64,000 nucleotides of DNA, from the NCBI RefSeq assembly GCF_026914185.1, contig NC_070558.1, positions 7,759,501 through 7,823,500 of the forward strand. The letters run 5' to 3'. The notes beneath the pieces are model-generated. The model was not told the origin of the DNA. It made no database searches and saw only the letters and a program-made list of their open reading frames with translations. This DNA comes from Puccinia triticina. Lineage: Eukaryota > Basidiomycota > Pucciniomycetes > Pucciniales > Pucciniaceae. Position 1 is the stretch's first letter, and each line of letters starts with the position of its first letter. The translations under genes and the position numbers were made by a program. Shown one piece after another: positions 10,547-23,248 of this stretch.

Positions 10547-13414
10547 TGCACCTGGATGATGGTCAATTTATGGTAAGAGGTAGGAATGTGTGAGCGTTGG
10601 GCTGTGTGATTTCTATTTTTTGAAGACGGCGGGAAGCTCTTTGAATTGCCCGTGGAAAGAGTAATGTGAAGTCAAAGCATGAATCTTAGGTTGTTGAAAA
10701 ATCTTGCTAGACCCGTTTGTGAACGCGTGGGCAGTTGTGAGGGTAAATGTGTGGCGTTCACCATCCCGGTACAATTCCCTGTATTACAAAAATTTGAGAA
10801 AACACCTGTTGTTAACAACAAATACAAGATGTCCAGAGGGATAGGAATTCACAAATGGACTCTCCTCGGGGCGGTAAAGGAAAAATAAGTCTTATGTTGC
10901 TGAAAGATCTTGTTGGACCCGTTTGTGAACGCCTAGAAGGTGCGGAGTTAATCTGTTAGGGACGATTGCCTGTATTCCAAGAGGTTGAAACATGTGATTG
11001 ACTACCAGGGAATGTTGTCAAGAGAATGAGCCAGGGAAAAGAAAGTTTCACGGGTGTCAGTTGCGTGGAAAGTGGATGAGTGGGGCCTGAGGGACAAATG
11101 TTTCTGGAAAAGTATGATGGTTTGAGCCGTTTTCGTGACAAGCGAGGTAGATTTTGGTTGTGTATTTGTCAAAATGGGAGGAGGCGGGTTGTTAGAAAAG
11201 CTTGTGTCCAGGGAACACAAGGAGATTGAGTTAAGAGACAGAAGGTGAAACACCGTAACACAATCTTACAGAGCAAGTGAAACACCGTAATGTGATCCCT
11301 ATTGGTGGTGGCTCAAATCTCATGCGCAACAGGACAGGCTTGAAGAGAAGATGAAAAATGAGCCCATGATCTTAAATGAGAAGGCCAATTGAAAATGTCA
11401 AAGGTGCGGTTTCCACAACAACAATTGAGAAATTTTGTCTCAATGGGAGTGAAATTCTATGGCAAATTGATGAATTCAATAGATGGACGGGTGAAACGGA
11501 AAAAGAGTTGACTTACTGGAGGGTCCAACAAAGAAAAAAAGGTGCTTTACTATAAAGCAACTTTGACTGATGCTTGTTCATGTTTCCCCTGTGGCTCCAA
11601 CATTTGGCATCTATGCGCTGTTGGAGCCACCTATGGCAATGGGGGCTTGACAGCTCTGTTTATGAAGCTTAGGGCAAAAAACCCGTCAAAATAAGGGTTT
11701 TTGGGCCCTAGCACTATAGCTGTGCTGATGTAAACACTAGTAATGTAAATTACTAAACTTGTTACGTGGTAATTTGGCCACTACAAGGGTTTTAAACACT
11801 CTTTAAAAAGAGGAAGATTTATTATGTAATTAATAATGTATAATTATTAATTACAGGGAATAAATTTGGCGTAGAAAAGTAGGTGGTAAGCGCTTAAACT
11901 GATTGGCTGCTTGTCAGAGGCGGAGGTCTTACGGCCACTACTTTTAAGGATAAAGCTTGTAAATATGCTAATAAGGGATTTTTGATATTTTAAAGGTTTA
12001 ATCCAGTGGATTTTACGTGCTGGGGATGGTTTAAAAGGGAAAAGAGGCTACAATAGTAGCAGGGGAGAATATTCACGGCAAACTTACAGTTTATGGGCGG
12101 TGAATGGTCTGGGGGATCTTTTCCTGAGGGCCAAATAGGCCTCTATTTATAGAGGGGACTTCAGTGGGCGTAAACACTGAGTCCTTTTCTCCCTATGGGA
12201 GTATCCAGGGCTGTAGCCGTGAAAAGGGCTTGGCTATGGGTATTTTAATTGTATTAAAATAGACTAATTTCCCTGACTCTGTCACATGACATGTTTATAA
12301 CCAATTGTCATGTGAAAGAGCTTCAGTAGAAGTCTACATAATACTTTCACGGGGTGTTTTTACACGAGTAATATTACTCATTATTGTACAACAGTTTATT
12401 TTTATGTACTTTAATTGTTTTACTAATTTTTTGTATGTAATACTATTTTTGGGCGCTTTCTGTGGCCAATTCTTATTTATACAATTAGTACATGAAGGAA
12501 TAGGAATAAGGGGGTACTTTAAGTGGGTGACCCCCCTTAATTTATGATGAGGAATCTGATTCTGCAATAATAATTTAATAATTATTATTATTTACTGAAT
12601 TATTGCAGTCTTTTGGATACTTGATGTATCTCTAAGGCTGACAGGGCTTGAGGTTGGTCAGTGGGATTCGCGCCAACCTTGTGGTTTAACCATAAATTTG
12701 GCAAAGAGGGCTTCTGAGTTGTTCTGGCAACCTCAAGACTTTCTGGGAAAAAGGCACAGGCCAAACCCATGATCTAAGTTTCCGTAAAACACTGGTTTTA
12801 TGAAACTTAGATAGAAATCATAACTTCTGCTACAGTTGCATACATAACATGATGCTATGGTTTTTTTTCATCTGTTAAACCCTAGGACACCTAACTTAAC
12901 TAAGTCCCTCTATTGGAGGGGGGAGGCCGTCCCGCAGGGAACCTCCAAAGGAGGGACTTATGCGCTCACCATGGGCGCAAGGGCATGCCTGGGGACGGGG
13001 AAACCCCACCGTCCCAGGACAGGGCCACCCCCGCAACAATATATGGCCCATACACGGGCCCCGTGCCAGGCCTCATGACGGCACCATGCAGCCGTCTTGA
13101 GACCCCTCAAGAATTCCGACGGTCCCAATTCCACGTCGCCAGACGGGAGCAGCCGACGTTAGCCCGTCCGCTTCAGCACACCCACCAAACGGGGCACTCC
13201 CCACCAACAGCCATATCCCAGAGCTCTATTAAGCACACATTGCGCAAACCGTTGCACAGCACAGGCACGGCATCCTGCTGCACAAAACGCAATGCGCCGT
13301 GTAGAGCAAGGAAATCCCAGTTCATGGACTATCTCGGCAATCATGTAATGAGAGTTTGGTTTGGTATTGCGCACGCATTGGGGAAAAAAAAGTATACAGA
13401 TGCCTGACAAGCAC
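10547..13414. other. Intergenic, no gene seen
   Basis: An imperfect repeat (10679-10745 and 10885-10940, sharing GACCCGTTTGTGAACGC) is visible. 11690-11730 forms a hairpin of AAAAACCC and GGGTTTTT, and 12560-12610 is an AATAATAATT-rich palindrome ending in TTATTGCAG. 11700-12600 is AT-rich. 12900-13080 is GC-rich with CGTCCCGCAGGG-type words. No reading frame has family or splice support. Confidence 0.4.
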
Positions 13415-13416
13415 TA

Positions 13417-13792
13417 CACCACAGGTGCACCAAAAGATTTTGGGATGGTTGTGAAAACCAAATTGATTAGATAGTGGTTGTCAGAACCAAATTGGTCTGA
13501 ATCTGGTTTGTGGACAAGTTCCGTTGCCAAAAAGGTCCCAAAAACCATGCCGTGAGAGAAGGAGCATCCAAACGGTTTCCAAAACCATTTCAAATGGTTC
13601 TGGAAATATTTTTCAAACCAAATTGGTTTCCAAAATATTTTCAAAACCACCCCAGGTGGTCCCAGAAATATTTTAAAAATTTCTGAAAATGGTTAGCCCA
13701 ACTTGTTCTTCAGGACGTCCAGACTCAATTGAAAAAAATATTTTGAAAACCAATCAAACTGGTTTTCAAAATATTTTGTTGCACCCGTGGTG
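13417..13792. mobile_element. Mariner-type MITE
   Basis: TA flanks both ends (13415-13416 and 13793-13794). The inverted ends read CACCACAGGTGCACCAAAAG and, inwards from the right, CACCACGGGTGCAACAAAAT. The interior repeats AAAATATTTT and AACCAAATTGG words and has no gene. The same terminus reappears at 63765. Confidence 0.75.
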
Positions 13793-13960
13793 TACAAAAA
13801 ATAAACTATTCACACTAACAGAATCTAATTTTTTGTTGTGTGAAAAAAAGGCAAGATAAGTTTTTAAGTGTCTGATTGAAGCATATAAGACGCGTGCTGA
13901 TGGGAGAATGAACAATTTTACCAGGTCTGTTTTTTTAGAGATGGATGTGATGGTCTGTTG

Positions 13961-14728
13961 TTAAGAGCTAGCATGTATTGAGAGAGGGGATGGGCTGGAT
14001 GGATATATGTTGGTGTGAGGAGAGTCTTTGATTAGGAGGGTGCCGAAGTGGCCCGTCTGACTGAGAGTAAAGTGGCCGACCTCAGCAGCCAAATACCTGA
14101 TTTCGCGAGCAAGGAGATCCTTGGCTTGTTGGCGCTTGAGACAACGGAGGACGGGGGCAAGGATGTCGGAGAAGAAGAGGAGCTCTTTGTTGATGAGGTT
14201 GAGGGGCAGGAGGCTGGATCTGGAGGAGGGAAGCTGGCTGAGGAGTCTGTTGAGCTTCTCACGGATCATCAGCCGCTTGACCCTGCGGGAGTTCTGGAGC
14301 AGTCTGACCAAGTTCAGCAAGGAAATATAACAGCCCCGCTGGATGTTCAACTCCAGGTTGAGGCCTTTCATTTTGCCTGACTTGGCCAGCTCTAGGATGC
14401 TTAGGAGACGTTTGAGGTGCGGCAAGATGCATTGCGGGCCTACGGAACACAGCCTTGTCCGACGGAGTACCGCGTCCTTTGACAGACTCGCCAATAGGCC
14501 GTCTCCTGTCGCGGCTATTGATGCTAGGTTGGGTAAGTCGAGTGAGCTGAAGATGTGACGAATCAGAATCTCTGGCAGACGGTTGATTAAGAACGGCCAA
14601 CTCAGATTGAGTGCTAGCCAGGGCTTCAGTTTGTTATCTTTATTGGTTGGCGGTGTTGAAGAGGAGCTGAGCTTTTGTGATGCGGACGAACTAGGTACTG
14701 GGACAGGGGTATTGGTTGAGGTAGACAT
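13961..14728 (-). CDS. F-box protein
   Basis: A single exon from ATG at 14728 (context GCCATGT) gives 255 residues. The frame is open further upstream, but the in-frame upstream codons look like 5' UTR. After a Ser/Thr-rich start, an F-box-like motif lies at about residues 40-75 (NRLPEILIRHIFSSLDLPNL). The remainder is helical and Leu-rich with a basic RRVKRLMIREKLNRLL segment. F-box proteins bind Skp1 and bring substrates to SCF ubiquitin ligases. The region after the F-box has no LRR or WD40 pattern that I can see, so the substrate is unknown. No frameshift or stop is present, and base use differs from the nearby element remains. Confidence 0.7.
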   Translation of the reverse strand: MSTSTNTPVPVPSSSASQKLSSSSTPPTNKDNKLKPWLALNLSWPFLINRLPEILIRHIFSSLDLPNLASIAATGDGLLASLSKDAVLRRTRLCSVGPQCILPHLKRLLSILELAKSGKMKGLNLELNIQRGCYISLLNLVRLLQNSRRVKRLMIREKLNRLLSQLPSSRSSLLPLNLINKELLFFSDILAPVLRCLKRQQAKDLLAREIRYLAAEVGHFTLSQTGHFGTLLIKDSPHTNIYPSSPSPLSIHASS

Positions 14729-15565
14729 GGCTGAGTATGGGTTGATTGAGTGACACATTTGTTCTTTCTTGATGATATTTTCCGGTTGAAAGTGAGCTTG
14801 ACTCTGTTTTTTGGTATCAACTTGGGTTGATGGGCGTTCTTGTCTTCCTCTGTCTGGGAGGTTTGAGTCTTGAAATGTGAGTTGGTGGTTGCCTTGGCAA
14901 CGGCCAGTTGATAATCCCACTGAGCCAAACATTGTTTGGACCCCCTTTTGGCTTGGAAAAGACCCCCCTTGGCTTTTTGTGCATTTCAATATTACAAGAT
15001 ATGTGTTCATAAAACTACACCAACATGTACTGGCTGCAGGGGGGGGGGGGCGACGTTGGGGGGTGACTGTAATACGTTTTATGCCGGTCCTCTTGCCCGG
15101 TGCAGCACAGGGCTTGTTGTGGTGGACAGTGTGGGGGCGCTTTCTGGAAACACCATTGGGAAGTGGTGAAATTGCCGGCTTGGCAACGGCAAATTTTTTT
15201 GGACGGTGCTTTGAGGTGTGTTGTGTGGAAGACTAGCATTGCCCCGTTGCAGGACACCAATATTCTGTCTGGGCTCATTGGGACCAATATTTGCCGTAGC
15301 TGCGGCCCATTGATTTCGAAATTTGGCCTGGGGCCGTTTGACGGCGAAATTGGAAATTTATGCGCCTGTGGTGTATGTATACCCCGTGGCAGTAGAGAAT
15401 TAGAAAAATGATGTTTTTCAATCCTCTCTGGACGCACCATCTGTCACCAGGTAATAAAATTTTGGGGGAGCAAAATGTGCACAACATCATGAAGTTTCTT
15501 TGTACACATTTTACAAATTTTTTGGGGCCTTGGGTGCCCCATGAAGTCCTTTTTTGTGACTGACA
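14729..15565. other. Upstream region of the F-box gene, no gene seen
   Basis: The stretch includes a G(12) run near 15038-15049 and GGCAACGGC/GCCGTTTGACGGC words. It probably contains the F-box promoter and 5' UTR plus repeat-derived sequence. No coding exon is supported. Confidence 0.35.
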
Positions 15566-15570
15566 AGTGT

Positions 15571-15892
15571 TGTAAGCGCCCAGCTTTGGGGTACTTCACT
15601 GAGTGGGCTAAGGGGACAAAGGGCGAAGGCACAACGTTCTAGAACCTCTGTGTGAATTGCAAAGGGGCACTAGTTTGGGGGAAGTCTCAGTACTTCCCTC
15701 GAAATAAAAATTGAAAGAGAGAGAGAGGGAAACGGAAAAGAAGGAAAGGTCTTGCTCACCTAGTTTGGGGGAAGTCTCAGTACTTCCCTGCCGAACTAGG
15801 ATAGCGAGAGCTGGGGACTAAGTCGGTGGTCAATGTCGGTTGGTGATACTCCTGTGAACCTCTCTGTGAGCTCGCGGGAGCCGCGGCTCACA
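15571..15892 (-). repeat. 3' LTR of gag-only element
   Basis: 322 bp, TG...CA, about 97% identical to the LTR at 18512-18833. Purine tract adjacent at 15893-15907. Confidence 0.9.
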
Positions 15893-18349
15893 TTCTCCCC
15901 CTCTATAGAACAAGCTCGCCCGGAGGGGCAATTGGCGAAGCGTGAATGGACGGTCCTCGAATCGTTTAGCGCGGTGGGGAGTGATAATGGGTGTCGGGGG
16001 AAGGGGAGTCGGTGGACTGCGCGAAGCAGGGCTTGATTTCATCTTTGAATGTTGCGAGGATTGCTCAGTCTTGGCTCGTCCATGTGATCCGATGTTGAGA
16101 GGGTTGACAGACTTCTTGGAAGGGGGTTCAGTCGAGGGGGTAAAAATGAAAAAAATTGGAGAGTGATCGTGGGAATGAAACGGGATTAGGAAGAGTGGGG
16201 AATTGGTAGAGGGTGAGAGTATTGGGCTCGGGGGCCGGTCTCTGGCGAGTATTGAGGTGGGGAGTGTGAGGAGTTTCAATCTCGGCCTAATCACTTGTCT
16301 CGTTATCCGCACTGTTAGGATTTTCCTACGTAAGCTTCTTCCTTTATGGAGGAGGTGTAGGTTCTTGTGGATCCTAGGGAAATGTCTCACATACCCCGCG
16401 TCCTGTCCTAGGATGGTGCTATTGATGAGGGATGAGAGCGAAGAGGCAAAGCTAGTCTGCATGTCGTCGAAGTGTTGGACTGCGGCGGCTTCCGTTTCCT
16501 CGGTGATCAAGTCCTTGTCCTCCCCATAGCCTTGAGCTATGGCCGAGTCGAGTTCATCAATTGCCACCGTCGCTGCTTTTTCCATTTCTGGGTATAGGTC
16601 GTCTTGATTGTCGGATACGCTGGCCACACCCGCTGGGCAAGAGGTTGCTCGACCGGCGCTGGTGTTGGGGGGACGGTTAGATGGACCTTTCGAAGAGCTC
16701 CACGCTTGTGGGGCAGAGTAGTTAGACGGTTTGACCGGAGTAACCCAACTGTCAGGGACATTGACTCGATTTTTGTCGCGGGGGGCCGAGCAGGCGCCAT
16801 TCGGTGAACCACAGTGTTCCCTGCACCAGTGACAGCGTCCTAACAAATCCAAATACGAATGGATCCTCCAACGTAACTCATCCAACATCCGTCCGGTTGG
16901 TTTTCCATCTGAGGATGCTTGAGTGGTTGCATTTGCCTGGGAGTTCAGTGGCTTGCCTCGGTTCGATGGTGGTAGGCGTTTTGGCAGGGCCTCGTAGAAT
17001 GTTTGGACACGCTTCGCAAAGCGGTTGTATTTGAAGGGCTCCGCTTTGAGCAACTCAAATTTTTGTACGTCGCCTTGCAGTTCCTCCAGGAGGCCAATGG
17101 TCATCCATTCCGCAAGACTGAGGTCCGAGATAACTGGGGATTTGCAGTCAAAGTTGACCATTCGCTGGAGTGTTCAAGCGCGCGTTTCGAACTGAGTGAA
17201 AGTCTCCGTGTTTTCCATTTTCAATCCACGGATCTTCGTTTTGAGCGAGTGACGCCAACGAACTGGAATTGCCGTCTCGAAAAGTGCTTCCTTGAAGTCC
17301 TTCCAAGGTCTTCCCAGATAATTCTTTGCTTCGTTCGAATAGAAGGAAAGTAGGTTGGTTTCTTTGATTAATTTCCCGGTGATTTTGATCTTGTTGTCAT
17401 CCAGAGATATCGTTTTTGTGTCGAAGAAAATTTGTAAGCTGTTGATCCACGACAGGAATGGCTCCGTTTCTTGGAACGGGCCGGTGTAGGCGGGGCCGTC
17501 AGAAGTACGAAAACGTCGGAGATCTACATGGTCGTCTTTTGGGGCTGTGGCTGGGGTTTGAGACAACTCTCTTTTCGCAGACGATTGGATGAAAGCCTCC
17601 TCCATTCTTGCCAATCGTTCGGCGTCCACTTTTGCCCGCTCGTCCGCTGCTTCTTGTGCTGCTACTGCCCTTCGTTCCGCTGCTCTCTGCGCGTCCAAGC
17701 TAGCCTGTTGGATTTGCAGGGACATACGTTGCATCTCCGCAATTAGCCCCAGTGCGTCGACGCCCGTGCTGAGGTTCTGGGTTGGTGCTCCTGGGGGTGT
17801 CTCTTCAACAGGATTATCTCCTGCGTTTGCCGACATCTTCTCTAGAGCGGTTGGCGTGGGAGGGATGGAACTGGCGGAGCGGTTTGTGGAGGGGTCTGGT
17901 GGGCTTCTTGTGTCTGCTACTTTCGCTGGAGATGGGAGTGCTGGGAGTGTGGAAAGTAGTGGGTTGAAAGGTCCTGGAGGCGGGGGAGGGGGTCTAATCG
18001 ATTCCGGGCCAATTGGCGACCAAGCTTTAACTACTGGGGGAATGTCGCTATCAGCCGAGAAGAAGGAGGTTGCCGGACTGTTTGGGAAGCCTATTGCTGG
18101 AGGGAGCGTTAAAGAGACTGAAAGCAAAGCCGGGCACGAGTTGGTCTCGAGATGATGGGGCGCCAGAATTGGTTGGGTGCGGCTCGAGGAAGCCTCTCTG
18201 GAGGCTGCTGTTTCTACAAGCTCTGCTGATTTGGCTGCTCCTGCTGCTGCTGCCGCCGTTCGTTTTGCCTTATTTGCTGCCCGGAGGAGCGCTTCGGTGT
18301 CTGTCGGTGGGTGAAGTTGATTGGATGAGGTGGTTCTCCTCGTGGACAT
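15830..18349 (-). pseudogene. gag-like protein, broken by one TGA
   Basis: From ATG at 18349 the frame encodes an Ala/Ser/Pro-rich N-terminus, a coiled-coil-like Glu/Ala/Arg segment (AAERRAVAAQEAADERAKVD), then a Ty3-type capsid region (PFLSWINSLQIFF, and FKEALFETAIPVRWR). An in-frame TGA at 17174-17176 breaks it. The same frame then resumes with further capsid sequence and a zinc knuckle-like CX2CX3CX6C stretch near 16815. The frame stays open to 15830, inside the left LTR. CGA to TGA in a TCG context would explain the stop. Confidence 0.75.
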
Positions 18350-18511
18350 GAGAGACCTATTAGTCGGAGACGAGGGGGGGCACGAAGGGTTTGGGTGTTG
18401 CTGGGTGCGAAGAGTGGGAGCAGGTCTAAAGCAAAACAAAGCAAAGTGAAGCAAAGCAAAGCAAAGCGAGGGGGTCGAGGGTGTCGAATTGGAGGTTTGA
18501 GAAAAAAAAAG

Positions 18512-18833
18512 TGTAAGCGCCCAGATTTGGGGTACTTCACTGAGTGGGCTAAGGGGACGAAGGGCGAAGGCACGACGTTCTAGAACCTCTGTGTGAATTG
18601 CAAAGGGGCACTAGTTCGGGGGAAGTCTCAGTACTTCCCTCGAAATACAAATTGAAAGAGAGAGAGAGGGAAACGGAAAAGAAGGAAAGGTCTTGCTCAC
18701 CTAGTTCGGGGGAAGTCTCAGTACTTCCCTGCCGAACTAGGATAGCGAGAGCTGGGGACTAAGTCGGTGGTCGATGTCGGTCGGTGATACTCCTGTGAAC
18801 CTCTCTGTGAGCTCGCGGGAGCCGCAGCTCACA
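18512..18833 (-). repeat. 5' LTR of gag-only element
   Basis: 322 bp, ends TGTAAGC and CTCACA on the plus strand. It is followed at 18834-18838 by the target copy AGTGT. Confidence 0.9.
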
Positions 18834-19383
18834 AGTGTCCACTTTATCGTGCATTCCACATTTTGCACTGTACAGAATCTGAAATTGATAATGATACAAC
18901 TATGATTGCAGCTCAACCAGAGGAGTTGAGGACGGGAAAAAATAGTAGAAAGAAGGGGACAGCTTAAGCCATCCCAGAAATGTAAATTAGAGAAAAAAAG
19001 GTTCAGAAACAAAGACGGAAGATTGATTTCAAAAAAGTCTCTGCCAAAAGTGCTAATTCTCTATGGACTTCAAAGTTGAAGTTCATGCATGTATAAATGC
19101 ATTAAAAACCCCTAATTACGTCAATAACCCCATTTTTCGCGCAGCATTTCCCCATGTTGGGTCTGCAGGAAAAGGAATTGTTGATGTAATCAATGATCTT
19201 TAAGAAAAGACCATTGCTGGGAGGACGACAATCATGGCTTTGCCAGTCAATACCCCCAGCGGCTTTGCCGTTCCAACTGACCGTCCGCGTCCTCCTTTTA
19301 TATTCTGCAGGTCGCAGCTAGCCAGTGTCTCCTCCTGCAGCCAGGTTCTCTTCCGGAAGGCTTTGCTTTTGTTTCTGCAACAC

Positions 19384-19553
19384 ATTGTTAAATGCAATTT
19401 CCACATCCGGGACTTCAACCATCTTCGTGATTGCACCACTATATGCAACATCAACTCTGCCGCAAAATATTGTTAAGTGCAATTTCCACATCCGGGACTT
19501 CAACCATCTTCGTAAAATTGCACCGCTATATGTGACATTCTCCGGTATTGGTG
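19384..19553. repeat. 85-bp imperfect tandem duplication
   Basis: Copies starting at 19384 and 19469 share GCAATTTCCACATCCGGGAC and TTCAACCATCTTCGT. The flanking region 18839-20400 has no gene I can support. Confidence 0.75.
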
Positions 19554-20399
19554 TTCTCCACCCATGACAATGTGAAGTCTCCCACTTCCGCGTATAGTAA
19601 ACGACCTCCAGTCACCCTATTAAGGTAAGAGACCCAGCTGTCAGTAGCATTTCTTTCCTGTTTGCTTGTTCGCCGCTCTTGGCCCAATATCTCATATATA
19701 GCCGTTTGCGGTACAAATCCAGTCCGGCCTTCTTTTTATATCTTCCCTGATCCCAACGAGCTCATCCAATAAGTCTCGGGTCCTCTTGTATACCTTTTAT
19801 GCTCTTCTAGGCAAGCTCCACCTTCCCCCAGGCTATAAATAGACCTCCCCATCCCTGCAATGAACCCCCAACCAAGTTTGCTCACACCTTTCCCACTTGT
19901 GAAACCGGCAAGCATCACAACAATGTCTGTTGCATTGCATTTGGTATCTACAGCATTGTACCAATTGATAAACTCAATACGTTATACTATCATCTAAATG
20001 TGTCTTGTTGTCTTGAATGCCCCCGTCTTATTACGTTGATACAGCCACATCATTCATTTCCTCGCCACAGCATTTCCTTTTTCTATACACAACCCAGTTG
20101 CTGAATTAGTTTGACAGCTGTTGTTTTTCTTCTTCTGCGCATTTCAGCAGTTAATCACACACTTATTGTCCAGGGGATACATCAAAATAGTTCCATTGTT
20201 TCTGCAGATTTCCTTCCATGGACACACACACTGAGCACATAACAACTTTTTTCCAAAGAGCTGAGGCCCGATGGGTCGCACTTCCCTCGGCTCTTGGCAT
20301 GTTGTTCCAATGGGGTTTGCACTATCCTTGGCTCTTGGCATGCTGATGCTTCTTACCTCACAAGACATATATACAGCAAAAGCTGTGCGAGTGGCAGGA

Positions 20400-20567
20400 T
20401 CCCAATTCCCAATTACAGCTAAGCTGCCCCTCTACCCTCTATACATTTGGATATATGTAGTTACATCTCCATGACTTGGAATTATCTGCAACCAACTAAC
20501 AAATGCAGCACATGACACGTGAGTGGCATTATCCCAATTCCTAATGCCACCTAGCCTGCCCCTCAGC
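20400..20567. repeat. Tandem repeat target of the hAT insertion
   Basis: The unit carries CATCTCCATGACT, ATCTG, AATGCAGCACATGACA and TGCCCCTCAGC. It recurs before the hAT element (from about 20430) and again immediately after it (23241-23325: TCTGCCCTCTAAACATTTGG, CATCTCCATGACTC, AAATGCAGCACAT). The element therefore landed in a tandem array of roughly 140-bp units. Confidence 0.6.
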
Positions 20568-23240
20568 TAGGGTTGACGGCGCCACAGGTAGTGGCGCGCC
20601 AGAGTGCGCGCCCCTGGCGCCCCTTGTTTGGTAAAAAAGGGGGGTGGCGCGCCCTGTTAAACCTAATTTTCCAAAAATGTTATGAGTGAGTGTTCCGAGT
20701 CTGGGAGTGGCCACGGGGCTCGCGCCGCATGTCAAGGAGGACATTATGCAACTCTCAATGACACACATGAGATCCCACAAATAGACCTTTATGGACAACC
20801 TGGGGATAGTAGATGATGACAAAAGTGTTATTGTGGCACTGTGCCAGTGTGACTCAATCAAGACTGTGAGACCGAGTATAGGGTCAAGTCTACGAGTACA
20901 GAGTTTGGCTCTTGAGTCTTGAGTCAGAGATTGAACAAACGCTGAGACTTGAGTTCTAAGATCCATCCTGAATCTTCTAATTATCAATCAACATAGTGAA
21001 ATTAACGATGGCACCAATCAGAAACACTCCTAACACCTCGCAGGAATGGCTCGACCCGACAGAAAAACATGGCGCAAGGTGGATTGGTTTTAAAATGTCA
21101 AATCTACAAAACGATGAATCCAGACAACAAGAGGCAAAATGTACTCACTGCCATACAATTTTTCCTCATGGGAAGCCTCACATCCTCTTCTTGCATATTA
21201 AAGATTCCTGCAAAGACATTTCTCCGGAGCAAAGATCTTCCTATCTTCGTAATGCTCTACCTGAATCTGAGGGAAATCAAAATGATATGATATCCAATAA
21301 TCAGAACAACGGTTGCATTATATCTGTTTCCATTCCCCAGAACAAAAAAAACCAATCTGTTTCTCCATACTTTTGTCCAATGTCCAATGAAAAAACCCAT
21401 CACCTCCATGAGTTACTTTTGAAATCCCTTATTAGCTCTAATCTTCCTCTGTCATATCTCAAAAACCCATACTTTCCAGAATACCAATTGGAACTAGCAC
21501 AGACGGTCTACAAGATACCACGGCGAGTGCAGATAATGGAAAATACTTTGCCTGTGGTTCACGCCAGGCATGAACTAGCTCTGCTTGAAACCCTCAAGAA
21601 TCAAAATCAGCTTACTCTATCATTGGACGGCTGGACTGACAATTCCGGCAACAGCATATACACATTAATGGCGCTGAAAGGTTTGAAGAAAAAATACTTT
21701 GTGGATGTGCTTGATCTTCACGCTAAGAGACACACTGCGGACAATATCTTCTCGGCAATCAAGAGTTCGCTCAAGTACAAGCAAATTGGCTTTGATAAAA
21801 TCTGTGCGTTAGTCACAGATTCTCCTTTGGTTATGATCAAACTTTTTGTAAGTTCTTCTTCACTTTTGAAAAGACTATCAAATATCTTACTTTATCCCTT
21901 ATCCATGGCTTTGTTCAGAGACTTGTGAATGAAGAGAATCCGCACATTCTTAAGATTCATTGCACCTTACACGTCTTCAACCTCATGGCTAAGCAAATCT
22001 CGGCTCATCCAAGCATGGATTCTAGACCCAATAGTTGATACTCCGACGATGCCAAACAACGTCATTCAAGCTATCAAGAATTGCGATCACTTTACAGAAA
22101 ATCAGACTCTTGTATCTCTCTTGACGCCAATAATCAATGCAATTGCTAGCTTGGAACATACAGAGACTACTCTTGCTGACATCTGGAAGGAGCTTCTAAT
22201 TGCTCACAAGAAAATTCAAAATGTCAATGTCTACTCTTGTTTTGAAGCTTTCAAAAGACACTGTCTTGAAACACTAGAATCACAGACTAAAGTGTACCAC
22301 GATGATGTCTATGTTGCGGCCTTTTTTCTTCACCCTAAATACCGCTGTGTTGCTGTCTCAAAAAAACATTCCCTTTCAGATGTCACTCAAATGATCATCC
22401 GACTTGCGAAACAATTCAAACTCACCAAAGGCGAGGCTCTTACTCTACAAGATGCTACCAATTGGTATTACAACCAGATTTATCCTTACAACTCAAAGAA
22501 TGTTGACAAGCCTTTGGATTACTGGATGACGGTTCCTGAAACACCCGAGTCAAATGCTTTAAAAAAGCTATCCATCAGTCTCCTTGAAATTGTTCCTCAC
22601 GCTGCCGGAGTCGAGGGCCCATTTTCAATGATGAATGTGATTAAAACTAAAGCTCGCAATTGAATGTCTACAAAATTGTTGAAGATGATGACTCAACTCA
22701 AGCTTCATCTACGTCAAGGTGATTCATTACTCAACAACAGAAAAAAAAGAAAACAAAAAGACGGAAAAGACTCTACATCCGAATACAAAAACATGAATAT
22801 TTACAATGCATTTCTCACCACAACAGAATTGGAAGACTTTGAAAACGGCATTTATACCAAAGAGGAAACAGCTCTAGTTACTGTGAGGGAGAACACTTTC
22901 ATGGAAACACTGTTTGATTTTGATAAATGGGAAAACCCCACTCAAGAAAAAGAAATAATCAACCTTGATCAAATCCGAGAAGACCTTGCTGAAACCAACT
23001 GGAGCCCAGATGAAATTTGGGCACCTTGAACAATTTTCCATTTGTCTTGATATCTCCTTGTACATATTTTTCTCCTTTTATACATGTGGAATCAATCTTT
23101 GAACCACAATTGAGCCTAAAATATTTTTTTTGGTGGCGCCCGGCGCGCCGGGGCGCCGCCTGCCAAAGGCGCCATGCTCCGCCTAATGGGAAGGCGCCCC
23201 TGGGCGCGCCCCTGTCCCAAAAATAGCGCCGTCAACCCTA
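20568..23240 (+). mobile_element. hAT transposon with 8-bp target duplication
   Basis: The 15-bp perfect terminal inverted repeat TAGGGTTGACGGCGC is at both ends. The 8-bp duplication CCCTCAGC is at 20560-20567 and 23241-23248. Subterminal zones on both sides are packed with GGCGCGCC and GGCGCC palindromes. The interior encodes a BED-type hAT transposase that is clearly decayed. Ends and target sites are intact, so it could in principle be moved in trans. Confidence 0.92.
21008..23029 (+). pseudogene. hAT transposase, decayed
   Basis: Exon 1 (21008-21847) starts with a BED zinc finger (CTHC near residue 48, followed by HIKDSC) and the RNase-H-fold start LSLDGWTDNSGN. A GT-AG intron follows (21848-21918). 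Exon 2 continues with NPHILKIHCTLHVFNLMAKQ and then shifts frame near 22030. The middle of the transposase seems shortened here compared with relatives. The other frame carries HFTENQTLVSLL and the C-terminal dimerisation region (GVEGPFSMMNVIKTKARN). A TGA at 22661-22663 follows ARN and the frame continues beyond it. CGA to TGA in a TCG context would explain the stop. The gene is inactive. Confidence 0.85.
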
Positions 23241-23248
23241 CCCTCAGC

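Larger units (their letters stand above)
15571..18833 (-). mobile_element. Gag-only LTR retrotransposon (TR-GAG-like)
   Basis: Two 322-bp LTRs (15571-15892 and 18512-18833) differ at 9 sites. The 5-bp duplication AGTGT flanks the whole element (15566-15570, 18834-18838). The LTRs start TG and end CA. A purine tract AGAGGGGGAGAA abuts the left LTR when read on the minus strand, so the element is transcribed right to left. The 2.6-kb interior holds one gag-like frame and no protease, reverse transcriptase, RNase H or integrase. No clear primer-binding site follows the 5' LTR. It fits the non-autonomous class called TR-GAG in plants and must depend on another element's enzymes. Confidence 0.9.

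Noticed and set aside
17471..18155. Plus-strand frames across the gag gene
   Set aside because: They are shadows of the minus-strand gag; element orientation is fixed by the purine tract next to the left LTR.
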